Part shown: piece after piece, positions 1-4,615 of the stretch | Layout of the letters: every line of letters begins with the position of its first letter | Numbering within the stretch: the first letter of the stretch is position 1 | Assembly (NCBI GenBank): GCA_018829485.1 | Contig: JAHJTU010000076.1 | Location: 1 to 7,159 of the forward strand | Source of the DNA: Nanobdellota archaeon | GTDB taxonomy: Archaea; Nanobdellota; Nanobdellia; Pacearchaeales; UBA12030 | Reading direction: 5' to 3' | DNA length: 7,159 bases | Notes under the pieces: generated by a model | Databases searched by the model: none | The model's input: the letters and a program-made list of their open reading frames with translations, nothing else | Told to the model about the DNA's origin: nothing | Program-made: the position numbers and the translations under genes

Positions 1-1082
1 AAATGATAGAAGATGTTAACATAGAAGCAGAAATCAGAGGAATTGAAACAGGAACAGTTGATGTTGAAACACCATTGTTTGACATCAGAGAAGATGATGA
101 CTATTCACACCAAACAGTTGTTAGAAAATACTTGACTTTGAAAATTCCAGCAAACATAAACCTTGGAGATGATATCACAGATGAATACACTCTTAGAATA
201 AGAGCATCTAGTGATAAAACAGATGAAACATGGAATATTGATTTGGAAATTGAAAGACCAAGACACAACTTAGTAGTTCTTGACACACAAAGTACAATTT
301 ACCCAGTAAGTGCAGGTGACACAGCATTAGTTGAAGTTGTTGTAAGAAACAGAGGAAGCAAAGTCTTAGAAGACGTTTTTGTTAAAGTAAGTATTCCAGA
401 ATTAGGAATCAGCAAACAAAAATACTTAAGAGATTTAGCACCTTTGGAAGAACCAACAGACTTTACAGACTTCGATGATGACTTAACAGACAAAGCAGTT
501 GCATATGTTAGATTAGAAATTCCAACAAATGCTGTATCTGGTGATTACACAGTTAATATAAAAGCATACTCTCTTGACAATGTAGTTAAGGGAGAAGATA
601 CTTCAGTATTGACTGTAAAAGGTATTTCAGCTGGAACAGCACAAACATCTGTTATTGCAGATGCTACAACTAAAAGTGTTGCAAGAGAACAAGGTGTTGT
701 TTACAAGGTTATGATTACAAATCTTGGAAACACAGCACAAGTTTACAATGCAGAACTTTTGGGTGTTAACTTTGGAACTTCAAGCGTGAATCCTGCTGTA
801 ATTTCATTGACACCAGGAGCAACAGGAGAATTCAATGTATTTGTTTCTCCATCAAACACAGCAACTCTTGGAGCACACAACTTTAATGTTGTTGTCAAAT
901 CAGGAGCACAAACTGTTAAGACATTAAACTTGAACGCAGATGTCACACAAGGAGCAACAACTGACAAGCTTAAACAGAACTTAATTGTTATTGCAGTTAT
1001 CTTGGTAGTTATCTTGATAATTTTAGCAATAATAATTGCAGTTGTCACAGGAAGAAGGCCTGAAGAAGAAAAACTATACTAA
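1..1082 (+). CDS. Ig-repeat surface protein with C-terminal membrane anchor (5' partial)
   Basis: This is the C-terminal 359 codons of a membrane-anchored surface protein. The frame runs to the window edge; the first Met has no signal peptide after it and falls inside a beta-rich domain, so the true start lies upstream. Residues 1-80 are the end of one Ig-like module. Residues about 85-207 and 209-318 are two further modules of the NEW3/CARDB (COG1361/COG1470-like) kind, recognisable by strands such as VEVVVRNRGSKVLEDV and VYKVMITNLGNTAQVYNAEL. A 22-residue hydrophobic helix (327-348) is followed by RRPEEEKLY, which fits an outside-facing protein with a tiny cytoplasmic tail. There is no cysteine, unlike the next gene. 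Tyr is TAC in 9 of 11 codons and Asn AAC in 12 of 21, against mostly TAT/AAT in the neighbour, suggesting high expression. An S-layer or other abundant envelope role is inferred, not shown. Confidence 0.8.
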   Translation, partial: MIEDVNIEAEIRGIETGTVDVETPLFDIREDDDYSHQTVVRKYLTLKIPANINLGDDITDEYTLRIRASSDKTDETWNIDLEIERPRHNLVVLDTQSTIYPVSAGDTALVEVVVRNRGSKVLEDVFVKVSIPELGISKQKYLRDLAPLEEPTDFTDFDDDLTDKAVAYVRLEIPTNAVSGDYTVNIKAYSLDNVVKGEDTSVLTVKGISAGTAQTSVIADATTKSVAREQGVVYKVMITNLGNTAQVYNAELLGVNFGTSSVNPAVISLTPGATGEFNVFVSPSNTATLGAHNFNVVVKSGAQTVKTLNLNADVTQGATTDKLKQNLIVIAVILVVILIILAIIIAVVTGRRPEEEKLY

Positions 1083-1087
1083 ATACT

Positions 1088-1136
1088 AAATCTAAGTTTT
1101 CTTAGATTTGTTTTTTTCTTTTTTTATTTTTTATTA
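1088..1136 (+). terminator. Hairpin plus T-tract terminator of the first surface gene
   Basis: Five bases after the stop codon, AAATCTAAG (1088-1096) and CTTAGATTT (1101-1109) form a perfect 9-bp stem with a TTTT loop. A long T-rich run from 1111 follows. Archaeal termination usually needs only the T-tract, so the stem may mainly protect the 3' end of an abundant mRNA. It separates the first surface gene from the second, which has its own promoter. Confidence 0.8.
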
Positions 1137-1209
1137 TTAATCTTATTTAATGACTTATTTCTTTACTACTATTTATTAATGATATTGAAAAAAACATATG
1201 GTTTTTACT

Positions 1210-1230
1210 ACAATAAAGTTTTTATATACT
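1210..1230 (+). promoter_or_regulatory. Archaeal BRE/TATA promoter of the 773-residue surface protein
   Basis: TTTATATA at 1221-1228 matches the archaeal TATA consensus, and the A-rich ATAAAG just upstream fits a BRE. The start codon at 1255 is about 30 bases from the box centre. Initiation 22-27 bases downstream would give a leaderless or nearly leaderless mRNA, consistent with the lack of a Shine-Dalgarno sequence before 1255. Confidence 0.7.
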
Positions 1231-1254
1231 ATAACCTTTCTGAAATGATAAAAA

Positions 1255-3576
1255 ATGAACAAAAAAAGAGTTATTTTAACAAGCCTACTTGCTGTAATGT
1301 TAATGCTTATTGTAATTAGCATTGCAAGTTCACAAACCTTTGTTCTTACAAAAGAAACAACTTCACTTAATACATGCCCTGGTTCTACTTTACTTGTAAA
1401 AACAAATGTAGCATCAGCAGATTCTGGAAGCTTTACTGTTTCTCAATCAGGCAGTGCATCCCAATTCACAATTACTGTTCCTACTGGATTCATTCTTTCT
1501 TCAGGTGAAACAAAAACACTTTTCTCATATGTTACCCCACCTTCAACAACCCAAAAAGGAGTTTATAATTTACAAATAAATGTCAATTCTCAAGGTGTAA
1601 GCAAAACAGCAGATTATTCTATTATAGTTGAAGATTGCAGAAGTGCATCCTTGCAAATAGAAACACAAAAACAAATCTGCCCAGGAGAATTAGCAACATT
1701 CAAAGCAACATTAACAAATTCTGGAAGATACACAGAAGAATATAATATGATAGTACAAGGCCCTGCAAAAGAATGGTCAACATTAAGTGATTCTTTTGTA
1801 AGACTTGATGCAGGACAATCAAAAGAAATATTTGTTTATGTACAGCCTTCACAAGACAAAATAGGAACATATGATTTCACTTTAACTGCAAGTTCAGCTT
1901 CAAGAGCATACACATCATCAAAAGCAAATGTAAATGTTCTTGCATGCTATGATTATATTCTAACATCTGAAAAAGCATTGCATTCCTTATGTGAATCTGG
2001 AAAATTAACAGTTCCATTAACATTAGAAAATAAAGGAACAGTTTCAAATACTTACAAATTAAGTTTAAGTGCACCTAATTTTGTTACATTAGAGAAGAAT
2101 TCAGTTAATTTAGCACCATCACAATCAGCAAATATTAACCTTATATTATCACCATCATTTGGAATTTCTGGAGACTTTCCTGTTAAAATAACAATAACAA
2201 GTGATTATGGAAAAGTTTCAAAAGCATTACCATTAACTGCAAGAGTTGAAAAATGCTATAATACACAAGTAGAAATTGCTCAAGAAACAGCAACATTATG
2301 CAGTTCATTTAAATCAGAGCAAGAAGTAATAATTAAAAACACAGGCAAGTATGATAATACCTTTACACTATCTTTAGTTGGAGAAGATTTTGCATCTTTA
2401 AATAAAGCATCATTAACACTTGCTCCAAATGAAGAAAAATCAGTTACATTAATACTTGCACCTAAACAAGAAACAATATCAAAAACATATAATATACAAG
2501 TTATTTCAACTGATTCTGTAAGCAAAGCATCTGCAAGTGATACAATAAAAGTCTCAGTTGTTTCAGAAGAGCAATGCTTCTTACCCGTAATAACTTTATC
2601 TCAAAATAGTGTAGAAGTTCCAAAAGATTCAGCTGCTGCTATTTCATTCACATTAGAAAATAAAGGAAAAGAAAATGCACCTTACATTATTGAATTAAAT
2701 GGAAATGCACTTTCATTTGTGCAAGTTAATCCTTCATCATTAACTTTAGAGCCAGGAAAAAGCGAAACAATATTCTTACATATATCTCCTGGAATTGCTG
2801 TTTCAGAAGGAAATTATAATATTGGAATAACAGCAAGAGTAAAAGATTCTCAAATAACAGCATCAAATAATCTTGAAATAAAAGTTCTTCCACAAGCACA
2901 AGTTCCAATAATTATCCCAGGACAAGAAACACAGGAACAAACACCTTGGGAAAGAATAAAAGCATTTTTCATGAGAATATTTGGAATTAGTGCTTCAGAA
3001 CAAACACAAGAAACACAAGAACAACAAGAAGTAGAAGAAACACAAGAGCAAATACAGGAAGAAGAGCCAGAAACAATACAAGAACAAACACAACCAACAG
3101 AAACAATAACACAAGAGCAAGAACCAGTACCAGAACAAACACAGGAAACACCAATAGGAGAGCAAAAAGATATTCTTGATTATATTAAAGATTTCTTCAG
3201 TAAAATAAAAGCAAGATTAACAACAGCAGCAGTAGAAGAGCAAGTACAAGAAGAAACAATAACAGATGAACAAGAAACACAAGAAGAAGTACAAGAGCAA
3301 CCAACAGAAACAATAACACAAGAGCAAGAACCAGTACCAGAACAAATACAAGAAACACAACCAGAAGAAACAACAGAAGTGCAACCAGAAACAACACCAT
3401 TATTAACAGGATTATCAGTTAAGCAATTTGTCAAAGATTATGCATATCATCTTGTTGCTGCATTAATACTTATCATTCTTATTATAATAATTGCAACAGG
3501 TTATTGGAAAAAAATAGTTGATTTCTTTGTAGAAGAAGAATCACCAGTAAAGAATACTAAGAATAATAAAAAATAA
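1255..3576 (+). CDS. Exported Ig-repeat surface protein with Cys-paired domains and duplicated Q/E-rich stalk
   Basis: This is a complete 773-residue type I membrane protein of unknown specific function. Residues 1-26 are a signal peptide (MNKKR, hydrophobic core, then ASSQ). Five Ig-like NEW3/CARDB-type modules of about 100 residues span 27-546, each with an N-G/K-G turn and a late L-x-P-G/N/S-x-x-x strand. Modules 1-4 each hold two cysteines, C41/C128, C142/C231, C246/C334 and C349/C441, always 87-92 residues apart; module 5 has none. Residues 547-720 are a Gln/Glu/Thr-rich stalk with a near-exact internal repeat and two amphipathic segments (565-576, 641-652). A membrane helix covers about 731-750, followed by a 23-residue Lys-rich inner tail. 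The ATG at 1255 is chosen for the signal peptide and TATA spacing. Modular adhesion or envelope scaffolding is inferred. COG1470-like describes the domain type, not a proven role. Confidence 0.85.
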   Translation: MNKKRVILTSLLAVMLMLIVISIASSQTFVLTKETTSLNTCPGSTLLVKTNVASADSGSFTVSQSGSASQFTITVPTGFILSSGETKTLFSYVTPPSTTQKGVYNLQINVNSQGVSKTADYSIIVEDCRSASLQIETQKQICPGELATFKATLTNSGRYTEEYNMIVQGPAKEWSTLSDSFVRLDAGQSKEIFVYVQPSQDKIGTYDFTLTASSASRAYTSSKANVNVLACYDYILTSEKALHSLCESGKLTVPLTLENKGTVSNTYKLSLSAPNFVTLEKNSVNLAPSQSANINLILSPSFGISGDFPVKITITSDYGKVSKALPLTARVEKCYNTQVEIAQETATLCSSFKSEQEVIIKNTGKYDNTFTLSLVGEDFASLNKASLTLAPNEEKSVTLILAPKQETISKTYNIQVISTDSVSKASASDTIKVSVVSEEQCFLPVITLSQNSVEVPKDSAAAISFTLENKGKENAPYIIELNGNALSFVQVNPSSLTLEPGKSETIFLHISPGIAVSEGNYNIGITARVKDSQITASNNLEIKVLPQAQVPIIIPGQETQEQTPWERIKAFFMRIFGISASEQTQETQEQQEVEETQEQIQEEEPETIQEQTQPTETITQEQEPVPEQTQETPIGEQKDILDYIKDFFSKIKARLTTAAVEEQVQEETITDEQETQEEVQEQPTETITQEQEPVPEQIQETQPEETTEVQPETTPLLTGLSVKQFVKDYAYHLVAALILIILIIIIATGYWKKIVDFFVEEESPVKNTKNNKK
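3091..3150 (+). repeat. 60-bp direct repeat in stalk, copy 1
   Basis: This copy matches 3298-3357 at 58 of 60 bases, with the first 49 identical. It encodes stalk residues 613-632 (QPTETITQEQEPVPEQ and a QET-type end). The copies are 207 bases (69 codons) apart and in the same frame, so this is a coding duplication. Confidence 0.95.
3298..3357 (+). repeat. 60-bp direct repeat in stalk, copy 2
   Basis: Second copy of the repeat at 3091-3150, encoding stalk residues 682-701. The two differences are a C/T change (Thr to Ile) and a silent G/A change near the 3' end. Near-identity at the DNA level, including synonymous positions, suggests recent duplication or ongoing recombination between copies. 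Confidence 0.95.
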
Positions 3577-3590
3577 ACAGGCTAAGTAAA

Positions 3591-3598
3591 GGAAGGGG
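3591..3598 (+). promoter_or_regulatory. Purine-rich ribosome-binding site of the PRTase gene
   Basis: GGAAGGGG ends two bases before the ATG at 3601, in the 24-base gap after the upstream stop codon. It is only an approximate match to the archaeal GGAGG-type Shine-Dalgarno. No TATA box is obvious in the gap, and leadered translation fits read-through transcription from the upstream surface gene. Confidence 0.5.
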
Positions 3599-3600
3599 AA

Positions 3601-4479
3601 ATGTTAGAAAATAAATTCAATAGAGAAGAATATGAAACTTTCTTAATACAAAATGGTTGTGTGAGACTTGGTGGCAAGTACATACTTTCTTCTACAAAAG
3701 ACTTATCTCCATATCATATTAATTTTAGAGAATTTGGAAATAAAGGTTATAATATACTTCTTAATATGATAGGAGATTTTATTAAAGAAAATATAGAAAA
3801 CCATCAAAACTATCAATTTGTAGGAATTCCTTATGGTGCAATAGATATTGGAAATCAAATTTCAACAATAGTTGGCAATGGCAAAAGAGCTATTCTTAGG
3901 AAAGAAAAAATAAATGCTGATAAGGAAATTGATGAAGTTTTCGCAGGCCCAATGAATCCCAATGCAGGATCTGAAATCATTTTAATAGAAGATGTTTTAG
4001 TTAAAGGAAGCAATATTACTAAATATCTTCAAGCAGTAAGAGATTGTGGAATAGAAGTTAATAAAGCAATAATTCTTTGTGATAGGAGGGAAAATGCAAG
4101 TGATTCTATGCCTACTGTTGGTGATAGTAATTATAACAGAGAATATGAATCTTCAACAGATAAATTAAAAGAAAAAGGATTAGAACTTTTTGTTCTAACA
4201 GATGTTCATTCTTTAATTCCAAGAGCAATAAAAAGAAGATATTCAAAAGAGAATGTCATAAAATTAGATGAGAAAGGTGTACAAATTGTATTTGAAATCT
4301 TACAATATTATGGGAGAAATGGATTTGATAGGGGTGGAATAAAAGAAGGAAAAATCACAATTAATGAATTTATTGATTTTCCTTTTACTCAAGAAATTAT
4401 AGGTGTTGGAGATTATTTTAATACAAAACTTTTACAATCATTTATTCAAGAGAATGTTTTAACAGCAAAGAATTTCTAA
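3601..4479 (+). CDS. Orotate phosphoribosyltransferase-like protein with C-terminal extension
   Basis: This 292-residue protein has a type I phosphoribosyltransferase fold of the PyrE kind. PyrE makes OMP from orotate and PRPP in pyrimidine synthesis. Family features in order are: an N-terminal hood with LGGKYILSSTKDLSPYHIN (23-41), like the G-x-F-x-L-K-S-G-x-x-S-P-Y-Y segment; VGIPYGA (74-80), like the G-V-P-x-x-G loop; RKEK (100-103), the basic stretch before the flexible catalytic loop; the PRPP motif IILIEDVLVKGSN (126-138); and CDRRENA (160-166), like the usual DRQEG. The PRPP loop reads EDVLVKG, not the canonical (E/D)DVxTTG, so substrate or activity may differ. Typical PyrE is 170-215 residues; roughly residues 220-292 are extra and not recognised (not OMP decarboxylase). 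The gene starts 24 bases after the surface gene. I leave the symbol empty because of the altered loop and lack of other pyr genes here. Confidence 0.75.
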   Translation: MLENKFNREEYETFLIQNGCVRLGGKYILSSTKDLSPYHINFREFGNKGYNILLNMIGDFIKENIENHQNYQFVGIPYGAIDIGNQISTIVGNGKRAILRKEKINADKEIDEVFAGPMNPNAGSEIILIEDVLVKGSNITKYLQAVRDCGIEVNKAIILCDRRENASDSMPTVGDSNYNREYESSTDKLKEKGLELFVLTDVHSLIPRAIKRRYSKENVIKLDEKGVQIVFEILQYYGRNGFDRGGIKEGKITINEFIDFPFTQEIIGVGDYFNTKLLQSFIQENVLTAKNF

Positions 4480-4510
4480 TAAATCATGATAGCTCGGCAT
4501 AGCTAGGCTA

Positions 4511-4605
4511 AGAAATGGGGGTATTAGAAAAAAATAATCTTAATGGGGATTGAGAAAAATATTCTAGTACCTCTATTTTTCTTTATCTTAATTTTTTTTA
4601 TTTCT
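4511..4605 (+). terminator. Convergent 3' region with a 19-bp G.U-rich hairpin and T-tract
   Basis: The 136-base gap between two convergent genes contains a long inverted repeat. Bases 4511-4529 pair with 4562-4580 without interruption if four G.U wobbles are allowed (4512/4579, 4517/4574, 4519/4572, 4524/4567). The 32-base loop holds a weak inner AATC/GATT stem. A T-rich run follows from 4576 to 4605, as expected for a + strand terminator of the PRTase gene. For the SMC transcript on the other strand, T-runs occur at about 4558-4554 and 4537-4528. A small 5-bp hairpin (TAGCT, CGGCAT loop, AGCTA) lies just upstream at 4490-4505. A terminator is the simplest reading; a small structured RNA is the alternative. 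Confidence 0.55.
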
Positions 4606-4615
4606 TAATGGTATA

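Noticed and set aside
3..5. ATG at position 3 as the true start of the first gene
   Set aside because: No signal peptide follows it although the protein ends in a membrane anchor, and it begins mid-domain. The gene is almost certainly cut by the window edge.
1245..1247. ATG at 1245 as an alternative start for the second surface gene
   Set aside because: It is in a different frame (10 bases before 1255) and does not lead into the signal peptide.
1877..2525. Antisense frames of 65-81 codons opposite the Ig-like domains
   Set aside because: They are hydrophobic low-complexity shadows of beta-strand codons, with no promoter or ribosome site. The + strand frame has clear domain structure.
3091..3357. 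CRISPR-like or mobile-element repeats
   Set aside because: There are only two copies, in frame within one coding sequence, with no spacers, terminal inverted repeats or transposase.
3180..3434. Antisense open frames rich in Ser/Cys or Leu/Val opposite the stalk
   Set aside because: They are the reverse reading of CAA/GAA/ACA codon repeats. They have no start signals, no domain features, and lie wholly inside a well-supported gene.
4201..4476. Fusion of orotate PRTase to OMP decarboxylase (UMP synthase)
   Set aside because: The C-terminal part is only about 72-90 residues and lacks the D-x-K-x-x-D catalytic motif and barrel length of the decarboxylase.
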